Part shown: positions 1-7,044 of the stretch, piece after piece
How positions within the stretch are numbered: position 1 is the stretch's first letter
Layout: each line of letters opens with the position of its first letter
Assembly (NCBI GenBank): GCA_946478915.1
Contig: CAMLER010000120.1
Coordinates: forward strand, 1 to 10,427
Direction: 5' to 3'
Length of the DNA: 10,427 nucleotides
Origin: an uncultured Chryseolinea sp.
Lineage (GTDB): Bacteria > Bacteroidota > Bacteroidia > Cytophagales > Cyclobacteriaceae
Made by a program: the position numbers and the translations under genes
The notes under the pieces: model-generated
What the model was told of the DNA's origin: nothing
Seen by the model: only the letters and a program-made list of their open reading frames with translations
The model's database searches: none

Positions 1-477
1 TTCGGCGTATTCAATGCTATCGTTCTTTATGGTGTCGCTTACTATTGCAACGTCGAGGCTACCTGACGCCAATTTTTCCAAGGGTTGGTGAGTAGCTTCC
101 AATACTATCTTAAGATCGACATTCGGATAGATATTGTGGAATTGACGCATCAATGCAGGCAGCCAATGGTAACTTGAATAACATTCGGCGCTGATTCTGA
201 TTTCTCCCGACTCTCCGAAAACCATTTTCCTGATTTCCTGCTCCGCTTCGTTAAGTTTGCCAAGAACTTCAATTGCTGTTGTATAAAGTTTTTCACCCGC
301 TTTCGTAAGAACCAGCTTTTTACTTATCCGGTGAAATATCGGAGTCCCTAACTGGTATTCTGCCTCTTTTAGCTGATGGCTGAGCGCGGATTGGGTTAAA
401 TGCAGCTTTTCGATTGCCTTGGTAATACCTCCTTCTTCGACGATCGACTTAACCAACCTAAGGTGTCTGAGTTCCAT
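1..477 (-). CDS. LysR-family transcriptional regulator, MetR-like (partial, N-terminal 159 residues)
   Basis: This is a DNA-binding regulator of the LysR type. Its ATG is at 477-475 and the reading frame stays open to the window edge, so the C-terminal part is missing. Residues 1-60 form the winged helix-turn-helix: MELRHLRLVKSIVEEGG, then LTQSALSHQLKEAE as the recognition helix region and LGTPIFHR as the wing. A linker helix follows, and the effector-binding domain begins near residue 92 with GEIRISAECYSSYHWLP. That segment resembles the E. coli MetR stretch around RIAIECHSCIQWL, as does the following FHNIYPNVDL, so a MetR-like role in sulfur or methionine metabolism is inferred. It is divergent from the rhodanese gene, and the TGAA/TTCA half-sites between them are the likely operator. 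The family assignment is firm; the MetR subgroup is a moderate inference, because the effector pocket is only partly visible. Confidence 0.92.
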   Translation of the reverse strand, partial: MELRHLRLVKSIVEEGGITKAIEKLHLTQSALSHQLKEAEYQLGTPIFHRISKKLVLTKAGEKLYTTAIEVLGKLNEAEQEIRKMVFGESGEIRISAECYSSYHWLPALMRQFHNIYPNVDLKIVLEATHQPLEKLASGSLDVAIVSDTIKNDSIEYAE

Positions 478-500
478 AAATCAAAAATAAGGGATATGTG

Positions 501-539
501 TTCATCAAATAATGAATTCTATTCATGATAACCATGAAT
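501..539. promoter_or_regulatory. Probable MetR-type LysR operator with four TGAA/TTCA half-sites
   Basis: Four half-sites lie in the divergent intergenic region: TTCA 501-504, TGAA 513-516, TTCA 522-525 and TGAA 535-538. The middle pair forms TGAATTCTATTCA at 513-525, which fits TGAA-N5-TTCA, the E. coli MetR box as I recall it. An overlapping perfect inverted repeat is ATTCATG (521-527), a 5-base spacer, then CATGAAT (533-539). The cluster starts 24 bases upstream of the regulator's ATG, as expected for autoregulation combined with control of the divergent rhodanese. Binding is inferred from the motif and position only. Confidence 0.6.
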
Positions 540-572
540 TCTACTTTGCCATGTCTTGAGTAGTTTGAAGGG

Positions 573-649
573 AGGAATAAAGGAATAAGGAATAGGTATA
601 GGGTGTGCACTTGGCGACTCCAATTTTATTCCTTATTCCCTATTCCTTC
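573..649. repeat. Imperfect inverted repeat of GGAATA units in the rhodanese leader
   Basis: The left side carries three consecutive GGAATA units (573-596) and the right side their complement (about 627-648). GGAATAAGGAATA at 582-594 pairs perfectly with TATTCCTTATTCC at 627-639, leaving a 32-base loop. The arms extend further if a two-base shift is allowed. It lies between the putative operator and the rhodanese start, so it could fold in the 5' leader or be a dispersed intergenic repeat. The 12-mer TTCCCTATTCCT of the right arm (636-647) recurs at 5160-5171 in another intergenic gap. Its function is unknown. From the regulator's ATG (477) to 776 there is otherwise only the operator and no further gene. 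Confidence 0.6.
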
Positions 650-776
650 TTGCAACTTTAACAGAAAATGACATGGTTAGACACCATGAGCGTTCCTAAT
701 GGTCTTCATGAATTCTTTTCGTTTTTTTCCTGCTGGACCTTATAGCAGATTTGTTCCAAACAAACTGGATAAAAAA

Positions 777-1172
777 ATGAACGCACACGTAAAACATTAT
801 GAAGACAAACTCGCCTTTGAGATGGATCCGGCAGATTTGTTCGAAGCCTTGCAAAATGGCGAAAAGGTTGTTGCCGTCGATACAAGGAAGTCAGAGGGTT
901 ATAACCGGGAGCATATCCCTGGCGCAATCAGTTTTCCGCACCGCGCTATGAATGAAGAGAGCACGAAAAATTTGGACAAGGATATCCTGTACATTACTTA
1001 TTGTGATGGCATTGGTTGTAATGCATCTACGCGCGGTGCATTAAAACTCGCGTCGCTCGGCTTCAAGGTAAAAGAACTAATTGGTGGAATAGAATGGTGG
1101 AAGTTTGATGGCTATGCTACCGAAGGAACCGACGGTAGGGAGTCAGGACATCAAATAGGATGTGTTTGTTAA
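777..1172 (+). CDS. Single-domain rhodanese-like protein (sulfurtransferase family)
   Basis: This is a small cytoplasmic rhodanese-fold protein of 131 residues from the ATG at 777. It shows VVAVDTRKSEGYNREHIPGAI, the typical first half of the fold (D-R plus EHIPGA), then the active-site loop YCDGIGCNASTR. The Cys of CNASTR fits CxxxxR, so it is the likely persulfide-carrying residue. A second Cys sits five residues before it, and the protein ends in GCVC. LIGGIEWW is the conserved C-terminal strand and helix. An ATG at 699 would add 26 residues (FRFFPAGPYSRF and so on) that do not resemble the family, so 777 is preferred, although neither start has a strong ribosome-binding site. It is divergent from the MetR-like regulator, which suggests control by sulfur or methionine status. 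Substrate and acceptor cannot be told from sequence. Confidence 0.88.
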   Translation: MNAHVKHYEDKLAFEMDPADLFEALQNGEKVVAVDTRKSEGYNREHIPGAISFPHRAMNEESTKNLDKDILYITYCDGIGCNASTRGALKLASLGFKVKELIGGIEWWKFDGYATEGTDGRESGHQIGCVC

Positions 1173-1231
1173 CCAGTTCAAATGTCGTCAACGAAAAGAA
1201 TCCAGTGCTTACATTGAGTTCAAAAATGCAT

Positions 1232-1281
1232 TTTACCGCAGAGGCCCTGAGGAAATACACGCAGAGGCCCGCGGCGGTAAA
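1232..1281. repeat. Intergenic hairpin with internal CGCAGAGGCCC direct repeats
   Basis: TTTACCGC (1232-1239) and GCGGTAAA (1274-1281) are perfect inverted repeats enclosing two exact copies of CGCAGAGGCCC (1237-1247 and 1260-1270, period 23). It lies between the convergent rhodanese and methionine aminopeptidase genes, only five bases beyond the stop of the latter. It could act as a bidirectional transcription end, but it lacks a clean stem followed by a T-run. It looks more like a short dispersed repeat of the REP or miniature-element type. Only one copy is visible in this window. Confidence 0.6.
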
Positions 1282-1286
1282 CATGC

Positions 1287-2051
1287 TCAATCCCAAATCT
1301 CATTACCTGCTGTCAAAATATAGGGCTCGCCATCGGTGACAACGATTGTGTGCTCGTGCTGGGCCATGTATCCACCATTGTTACCAACCATAGTCCAACC
1401 ATCGTTTAGGGTCCTGGCGTATGTCGATGTCGTTGATATAAAGGTCTCAACGGCAACCACGGAGTTCTTTTTGAACCTCGCCAGGTTAAACCTGTTGTGA
1501 TAATTAGCAATTTCATCGGGCGCTTCATGAAGCCTTCTCCCGATGCCGTGGCCGGTTAAATTCCTAATTACTTTATATCCTCGTCGTTTCGCTTCGGTTT
1601 CGATGAGTAGACCGATATCCGAAATACGCACTCCACCTTTTATGTTGTTTATCGCTTTTCGCAAAATTTGTTTTGATGCATTAACAAGTTCTTGATGCTT
1701 GTTGATATCAGAACCTAACACAAATGAGCCGCCATTATCCGACCAAAATCCTCCCAATTCTGCCGACACATCTACGTTGACCAGGTCTCCTTCTTTAAGT
1801 GTTTTTCTTTCGGAAGGGATGCCGTGACAAAATTCATTATTAACGCTTATGCAAGTCCAACCCGGGAAACCGTAAGCTAAATTGGGAGCTGACCTTGCGC
1901 CTAAATCGCCTAAGATTTGACCGCCGTAATCATCTAATTGTTTTGTTGTCAACCCCGGGCGAGCGTGATTCTTCATTTCCTTCAGTGCCAATGCAACAGC
2001 ATCGCTTGCTTTTTGCATCCCAGTCAGTTCTGTTTCCCTTGTGATTGACAT
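1287..2051 (-). CDS. map: Type I methionine aminopeptidase
   Basis: This cytoplasmic metalloprotease removes the initiator methionine from nascent proteins. The 254 residues span the whole pita-bread fold. H76 (in FCHGIP) is the substrate-contact His. The metal ligands are D94 (NVDVS), D105 (WSDNGG), H168 (TGHGIG), E202 (VAVETF) and E233 (QHEHT), and H175 (LHEAPD) is also conserved, so an active enzyme is expected. The E202 segment reads VETFI instead of the IEPM common in housekeeping enzymes. This suggests a second, paralogous Map; it is also not beside secY or infA as many housekeeping copies are. The length is typical and there is no N-terminal zinc-finger extension. The ATG at 2051 follows an A-rich leader, usual in Bacteroidota. 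The gene ends in TGA, which shows that TGA is a stop codon in this genome. Confidence 0.95.
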   Translation of the reverse strand: MSITRETELTGMQKASDAVALALKEMKNHARPGLTTKQLDDYGGQILGDLGARSAPNLAYGFPGWTCISVNNEFCHGIPSERKTLKEGDLVNVDVSAELGGFWSDNGGSFVLGSDINKHQELVNASKQILRKAINNIKGGVRISDIGLLIETEAKRRGYKVIRNLTGHGIGRRLHEAPDEIANYHNRFNLARFKKNSVVAVETFISTTSTYARTLNDGWTMVGNNGGYMAQHEHTIVVTDGEPYILTAGNEIWD

Positions 2052-2237
2052 ATCTTTTTTTCTTTTAGCCTTGTGAAGCTCGTGATACTAAAATCCGTCG
2101 TGTTCTTAGTGAACGCTTGTGACCAGCAAGCAGCTGAAATGAGACAGTTCCTGATCCCACTGCAAACAGCCAAGATTTTAGTGCCGTTTAGATCTCCGCT
2201 GTCTGTTCACAGGCTGGCACAGTCTAAATGCACGGGT

Positions 2238-2302
2238 CACAACGATCACGAAGGAGGCACAACGATCACTACGCTAATACCTGATAATTTACGTTAATAC
2301 CT
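2238..2302. repeat. Two pairs of short direct repeats, each with a 20-base period
   Basis: CACAACGATCAC occurs at 2238-2249 and again at 2258-2269. ACGCTAATACCT at 2271-2282 is followed by ACGTTAATACCT at 2291-2302. Both pairs have a spacing of exactly 20 bases, about two DNA turns, and the last copy overlaps the stop codon of the oxidoreductase gene. The array sits about 200 bases upstream of the methionine aminopeptidase start. It might be a tandem binding site or a decayed duplication. The remainder of 2052-2237 shows no gene that I can support. Confidence 0.4.
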
Positions 2303-3587
2303 AAATCAGATCCCACTTTTTCCTGTAGCTTCTTGAAAGAAATTCATTTGCTTCCTTATCGTTAACGAATTTTTCTTTGTTTGAATTCCACTCCATCTTT
2401 CGACCCAATCTCCAGGAGATTATGGCAAGATGCATGGGCAAAGTCATCTCTCGTACATAAGCAAGGTTTGATTCGGGATGTTTTCTTGATTTGACTGCGT
2501 CCACAAAATTCTGCTGATGGCCGGGCGAACGCGGGATGCTTTGAGTCACTGTAGAGATATCCTGAACCGTTTCTCCATTAATGGTGATTGCGCGAGTCTG
2601 GTAGTCACAAATAAGCGTACCCTTATCACCTTCAAAATATGCACCGATGTTTCGTTCGGCAGCGCCGAGCACATTCGGTGGTGTCGTGGTCCAGTGTAAT
2701 TTTAGACCATCAAACTCAAAGTCTGCGTCTAGCCACTTCGGTGCGTCAGCGACCCCGTCTGTTTTCTCACCGCGTGCCACCACGCTTTTCAAACCTTTCG
2801 GCTGAATGGCCCACCACACAACGTCTGCGATATGGCACCAAAAGTCGGCAAATACGCCTCCTGAATAGTCAAGAAAATAACGGTAGTTGACGTGACACCT
2901 TTCTGGGAAATAGTCAGAGTAAGGTGCAGGGCCAAGCCACATGTCCCAGTTAAGGGTGGGAGGCGGCGTCTGAACTTTGGGAGAACCAAGACCAGGACTA
3001 AAGCCTGTCTTCCATAGCCTCACCGTATGCACTTTTCCAATTGCGCCCGATTGAATGATCTCTGCGACGCGGTGATAGTTATCACCAGCATGGATCTGAG
3101 TTCCCAGCTGAAAGACGCGTTTGTGCTTGTTCATTTGGCTCAGCATCATCTGTCCTTCCCGCACATCATACGACAATGGTTTCTCCCCATACACATCTTT
3201 CCCTGCCTGAAAAGCAAGTATCGCAATCTGTGCATGCCAATGATCCGGAGTTGCAATGGTGACAGCATCGATATCCTTCCGATCGAGCACATGCCTGAAA
3301 TCTTCGTAACCCTTGACATCGCTTCCGGGCTTTAACGTTTTCAAAGATTGAAGTGTACTGTTGAGATGATCCTGGTCGACATCACACAACGCGACAATAT
3401 CTACATCGGGTAATGCGGCGAACCAATTCATATGCTGGTTGCCCATTCCGCCTAGGCCGATGTGTGCTATTCTGATTCTGTCACTGGCAGCGGCTCTGGA
3501 TATTGTTGAAGGTAAAAGAGACAAGCCCAGCGCGCCGATGCTACCGAGTTTGATGAAGTCGCGTCTGGAAATTTGCGTAGACATCAT
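2301..3587 (-). CDS. Tat-exported Gfo/Idh/MocA family oxidoreductase
   Basis: This is an NAD(P)-dependent sugar-type dehydrogenase family member of 428 residues. The N-terminus carries a Tat signal with SRRDFIKLG (residues 7-15) and a hydrophobic stretch to about 33, so export in folded form is expected. The Rossmann domain follows: RIAHIGLGGMGNQH with GxGxxG at 44-49, the acidic D70 at the end of strand two, and GEKPL at 134-138, whose Lys is the usual catalytic or cofactor-contacting residue. The C-terminal domain has LNWDMWLGPAP (212-222) and GGVFADFWCHIADV (243-256), with H252 and D255 in the usual substrate region. Substrate cannot be assigned. The ATG at 3587 (or 3584) is chosen over a TTG at 3626, because it puts the twin-arginine motif close to the N-terminus. 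The adjacent genes do not suggest a pathway. Confidence 0.93.
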   Translation of the reverse strand: MMSTQISRRDFIKLGSIGALGLSLLPSTISRAAASDRIRIAHIGLGGMGNQHMNWFAALPDVDIVALCDVDQDHLNSTLQSLKTLKPGSDVKGYEDFRHVLDRKDIDAVTIATPDHWHAQIAILAFQAGKDVYGEKPLSYDVREGQMMLSQMNKHKRVFQLGTQIHAGDNYHRVAEIIQSGAIGKVHTVRLWKTGFSPGLGSPKVQTPPPTLNWDMWLGPAPYSDYFPERCHVNYRYFLDYSGGVFADFWCHIADVVWWAIQPKGLKSVVARGEKTDGVADAPKWLDADFEFDGLKLHWTTTPPNVLGAAERNIGAYFEGDKGTLICDYQTRAITINGETVQDISTVTQSIPRSPGHQQNFVDAVKSRKHPESNLAYVREMTLPMHLAIISWRLGRKMEWNSNKEKFVNDKEANEFLSRSYRKKWDLI

Positions 3588-3701
3588 TAATAGTTTAGAA
3601 TGTGATTTCACGGAACCAGAAACCAAACTACTAAAATCTTTGGATTAGTTTTGTTCTTAATATAATCCGGACAAGCCAAAATTTGAAATTCGTCTATTGG
3701 G

Positions 3702-4175
3702 CTATTTATCTGCGAGCATGATTGATCCACTTGCCAAGTCGTGGATTGCCCTTTTGCGACTATTGCCCGTTACAGTCAAAAATGAGATCCATCCCAGTGA
3801 TCCCTTAACGAAAAATCTCAGCAATGCCTGTCCGAGCGATATCTTTCGTTCGGGGTCTCGGTAGCGTCGGACTTTCAGATTCATGGCCTTATGTCCAAGG
3901 GTGCTGCCTGACAATGAAGTCAGGACGGGGTCGTATAGGTACAGCATAAAGATCAAGATAAACCCCTTCACAACACTGGGGATTTCACCAACGGTATCGA
4001 TCACTAGGGCGGTCGTTGTAAAAATCAGTAGCACTATTACCAGGTCAATGAACAAGGCTTTTATTCTTACTACAAGACTTGGAAAGGCAATGTGGTCATA
4101 CTTTGCTTCCAGGACTTCATTTCTTTCGAGTTGGAGATTGTATATAGAATTGCTGCTATTATCTAAGCTGTCCAT
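3702..4175 (-). CDS. RDD family inner-membrane protein
   Basis: This is a small integral membrane protein of 157 residues. About 30 cytoplasmic residues precede the RDD domain. The signature residues are R37 in LVVRIKA and D44 in FIDLVIV, with hydrophobic segments at about 40-60 and 68-82. The loop SGSTLGHKAMNLKVRR (89-104) is typical of the family, and a third, weaker membrane segment lies at about 119-135. It ends with RKRAIHDLASGSIML, the conserved closing motif (HDlasgt-like). The molecular role of RDD proteins is mostly unsettled; some have been linked to ion or sodium transport, which cannot be claimed here. It is 114 bases upstream-side of the oxidoreductase start, so co-transcription is possible but not shown. 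Two perfect palindromes lie upstream: TGACGTCA at 4193-4200 and TGTAATTACA at 4272-4281. Confidence 0.9.
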   Translation of the reverse strand: MDSLDNSSNSIYNLQLERNEVLEAKYDHIAFPSLVVRIKALFIDLVIVLLIFTTTALVIDTVGEIPSVVKGFILIFMLYLYDPVLTSLSGSTLGHKAMNLKVRRYRDPERKISLGQALLRFFVKGSLGWISFLTVTGNSRKRAIHDLASGSIMLADK

Positions 4176-4357
4176 GATAATAATGTAAATGTTGACGTCA
4201 TGCTTCCATCGAGATCAGGCCAAATGACAAAGCATTGTGGTGTATATCCGTCTCCGAGTGCGATGGTAACTTGTAATTACATGGATGAAGTGGCCTGCCG
4301 TCTTCAAAACGCTAACGTGAGCAATCTCCAGACAATATTCTTTCGGACCAACTGATA

Positions 4358-5098
4358 TTAGTTGAGATACTTATTGGGAACATTTTTCGGAAAGTACTCA
4401 CTTCCATATCTCGCCTTCATCAATACTGACACAACCTCATAGATATTTCTTTCCGTGCGCTGAAACTGGCGAAGTAGCCCCATCATAGCGTAGCTTATCG
4501 GATTGACCGCCGGAATAAATGTCTCCCATTCATAGCCCTTTCCCCAAATTATTCCTTTGAGTGTAATTGTTAAGTCGGCTGACTCATCAATCAGATATTT
4601 CATTACATCTTTGCATTTGTTTGAGTTTTGATTTACTGTGTGAAAAATTGGCGTTTGCCCTCCAAACCCAAATTCATCAACTCCTGCCTTGAAGTTTACA
4701 TCGGCGCCATGTTTAACAAGTACCTTAGCGCACGCGAGATGATTGAATTCCGCACAAATATGAAGTAGCGATGCGTCGTAAAGAGGTGTAAATGCGCAAT
4801 CAAAAGTGTACTTGTTTCTTACTGCTTCGGAATTATTGCTCAATAAGTTGTTTAGTGACGCAGCCTCGTTGAGAAAAACGGCCAACAATACTTTATCCTC
4901 GAAGTCTAATCCATAGTCCACAAAAACCTTGAAACATTCGCTGAATTTTGGACCACGGCCGTACTCAGTAATCAGCTCATGAATCAGTGGCTTTCCCTTA
5001 TACTGATCATTCGGATTTATTCCGTTCTCAAAGCACTCCTTTATTCCCTGAGCCGAGTGAATTTCCATATCGCCTATAATCTTTTGTAAATAGTCCAT
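4358..5098 (-). CDS. Ankyrin-repeat protein
   Basis: This is a soluble protein of 246 residues with no signal peptide or membrane segment, probably cytoplasmic. Two clear ankyrin repeats are visible. The first runs at about 103-137 (SLLHICAEFNHLACAKVLVKHGADVN) and the second at about 147-178 (GGQTPIFHTVNQ, then MKYLIDESADLTI). Degenerate repeats probably cover residues 15-100, with KPLIHELITEYG at 36-47 and FVDYGLDFEDK at 59-69. The tail has a distinctive conserved-looking stretch, WGKGYEWETFIPAVNPISYAMMGLL (186-209). Ankyrin repeats bind protein partners; none can be named, and there is no adjacent toxin, catalase or secretion gene to suggest one. Start ATG at 5098. Confidence 0.88.
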   Translation of the reverse strand: MDYLQKIIGDMEIHSAQGIKECFENGINPNDQYKGKPLIHELITEYGRGPKFSECFKVFVDYGLDFEDKVLLAVFLNEAASLNNLLSNNSEAVRNKYTFDCAFTPLYDASLLHICAEFNHLACAKVLVKHGADVNFKAGVDEFGFGGQTPIFHTVNQNSNKCKDVMKYLIDESADLTITLKGIIWGKGYEWETFIPAVNPISYAMMGLLRQFQRTERNIYEVVSVLMKARYGSEYFPKNVPNKYLN

Positions 5099-5213
5099 AC
5101 GGATTCCATTTTATTAATCACATTGAAAAACGGTCATCATGCCGCACCGCTATACCTTCTTCCCTATTCCTGATTATCATCAGTGGGACCGACCGAAAAA
5201 TAGCTTATATCCC

Positions 5214-6878
5214 CTACTCTTTATTATAAGTAAAATTCCTTTTGCTGATGAACAACTTAATGCCGTCCTCAAATGTCGGAATAGCTGTGCCCAGATGTTC
5301 CAGATTCTTATAAACTTCGGTCCGAACACTAATCGCTTTGTCCATTAAGACGTCTGACAATTTCCCGAAGTCATCTGACCGGTTCTCTGATATTTCAAGT
5401 TCACCAATCGTAAGATAGAGTTTGACGTTTTCAATGTTTTTTTGCAACGCTGGGTTTCTCTCAATTTCTTTGATTAAATATTTGTCGTGGTAATAGAGTG
5501 AAGGACTTGCTGCAACGAAGTTCGTAAAAACAGTTGGCTCGTTTATCTGCCGCAGCATCGAATAAAGAACGAAATATCCCCCCAGGGAATGTCATGCAAT
5601 GGTGCGATTCCCTTTATCGGTTCTATACATTGAATCAATAGTAGGAATCACCCTCGATTTAATAAATTCATAGAACCTGTCACCTTGACCACTAATTTTG
5701 AAGCTATCCGCCGCAAGGGCCAGTGGGTAAGTGTAATCCCGGTTCCGTAACGAGTCCATAACGTAAGCCTTATCGTAACCGATGCCCACAATAATTGGGT
5801 CATCGAAGTCTTTTTTCTTTTTGACGAAAGTATCAGTGAAATTTGCAATCGCGTCAAAGTATGCGTTGCCATCGAGAAGATAAATCACCGGGTAAGTTCG
5901 CGTATTGTCTTTTGGATAGCTTTTGGGAAGTCTTACGAACAGACTGAATGGTTCTTGTGAAAAATCTGATTTTACCGTAATGGCAGGCAGCGTTTCCTCC
6001 TCATCCACTTCCTCAGGAGCATCTCTGTCGGTTATCGCGGTCACGTAGAGACAATAATGATGTGGCGGGCGTGTCCATTGTCCTAAACTGCTTTTTCTGA
6101 AGAAGCTTTTTGAGGAACCGCCAATTTTCACTTCGTACAAAATTTGTTTGACATCTTTTGTAGTCTCAGGAATGAACTCTAATGAGACTAATACATTCCC
6201 TTTGATAAAGATATTGTATTTGGACAAATCAAACTTTAACCAGCCTTCTTGAATGGGTTGACGCTGCAGAATACTTTTCTCGATTATTCTTTCTTTTGGG
6301 TTATGATCATCGGAGTCATACCGGTAAAAGTTAATCCTGAAACTTGCGCTGTCGGGCCGCGACGAATTGATATGGATATTGAGAGAAGTTATCTCTGCAA
6401 GAGAGTTTCCGAGATGGATCACCTGTCCAATTTCGAAACTGTCATCTTTCTTGAATATTCCATCGGTAAAATGAATGGGCGCCCGTCTTTTGATGCCATA
6501 TTTTTTTTCAACCAATTTCTTGCCGGTAACCAGAACCTGTTTGAGATGAGTGGTTTTTTCTTTCATTTTGATGATGACAATTTTCTCGGAAGACAAGTCC
6601 GGGATGTGCAGGCTTTCATCATAATATCCTACACAGGATATTGTTAAACTATCTGATTGGTATTTCTGCGGAATATTGATCCTGAACGAACCGTCTTCTT
6701 TGGAAATGGTGTCGATGTTTTTTTCTTTTATTCCCACGTTGACATACTCAATCGGTTTAAGATTGATAGCGTCGATTATTTTACCTGCAATCAGTATTTG
6801 CGAAAAGCTATCGTGACCGTTAATAAATGTTTGTGCAGTAATTATCAACGCAAGAGACAGGATTTTTGACAAAGTCAT
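5214..6878 (-). pseudogene. Exported carboxypeptidase-regulatory-like domain/serine esterase fusion, interrupted by an in-frame TGA
   Basis: The frame covers 554 codons with one internal stop, at codon 429. Residues 1-27 are a signal peptide (LSLALIITAQ, then SFSQ). Residues 28-105 are a CarboxypepD_reg-like beta domain (AGKIIDAINLKPIEYVNVGI, then EDGSFRINIP and ISCVGYYDE). A beta-rich middle region spans about 120-285. From about 298 an esterase D/PF00756-type alpha/beta hydrolase begins, with PVIYLLDGNAYF (330-341) and IIVGIGYDK (362-370). The intact 5' part (5592-6878, 428 residues) stops just before the nucleophile. After the TGA the same frame continues HSLGGYFVLYS, so Ser 431 is the nucleophile, then NVKLYLTIGELE with the likely acid and EHLGTAIP with His 528 as the likely base. 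A GGA-to-TGA change replaces the first Gly of GHSLGG. Translation could restart only at 5558, beyond the active-site Ser. The gene is a recent pseudogene, a phase variant or a sequencing error. Confidence 0.85.
5592..5594 (-). other. Premature TGA at the esterase nucleophile elbow
   Basis: The codon reads TGA where GHSLGG needs a Gly. One base at 5594 (A on the + strand, where C would give GGA) accounts for it. Both sides are in the same frame: 5558 and 6878 differ by 1320, which is 440 codons. No insertion or deletion is therefore involved. TGA also ends the methionine aminopeptidase gene in this window, so general reading of TGA as glycine is not plausible. Confidence 0.9.
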
Positions 6879-7044
6879 GAGACAGCTTTCTACGGTGATG
6901 GATTCCGTTGCCGAAAAGTTTGACTTGTTGTTGCTTAAACAACCAGCTTTAAAACCACCTTCAAAAGGTACTGTGCTATACAGAACTGCTGCGTCCCGAC
7001 AAGCCTTTTATATACCTTGAACTTCTATATGTTATGAGTTCACT

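Noticed and set aside
2073..2297. A 74-codon + strand open frame filling the gap between the aminopeptidase and the oxidoreductase
   Set aside because: It shows no recognisable domain, lacks a ribosome-binding site, and runs through the 20-base repeats. It also begins within 22 bases of the divergent aminopeptidase start. It is probably chance.
4193..4281. Palindromes TGACGTCA and TGTAATTACA upstream of the RDD gene
   Set aside because: Palindromes of 8 and 10 bases are not rare at this composition, and no promoter element or regulator gene supports them as operators.
5170..5183. Small hairpin CTGAT-TATC-ATCAG upstream of the ankyrin gene
   Set aside because: The stem is only five pairs with no T-run, too weak to call a terminator.
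5214..5558. A separate 114-residue gene downstream of the esterase
   Set aside because: It lies in the same frame as the esterase and continues its fold from the nucleophile elbow, so it is the 3' part of the interrupted gene and not an independent gene.
5592..5594. Selenocysteine insertion or TGA-to-glycine recoding at the internal stop
   Set aside because: The expected residue is Gly, not Cys or Sec, and TGA ends the methionine aminopeptidase gene in the same window. A point mutation is simpler.
6879..7044. Promoter of the Bacteroidota type (TTTG / TAnnTTTG) upstream of the esterase pseudogene
   Set aside because: TTTG-like pieces are present, but no pair with correct spacing and a full TAnnTTTG was found.
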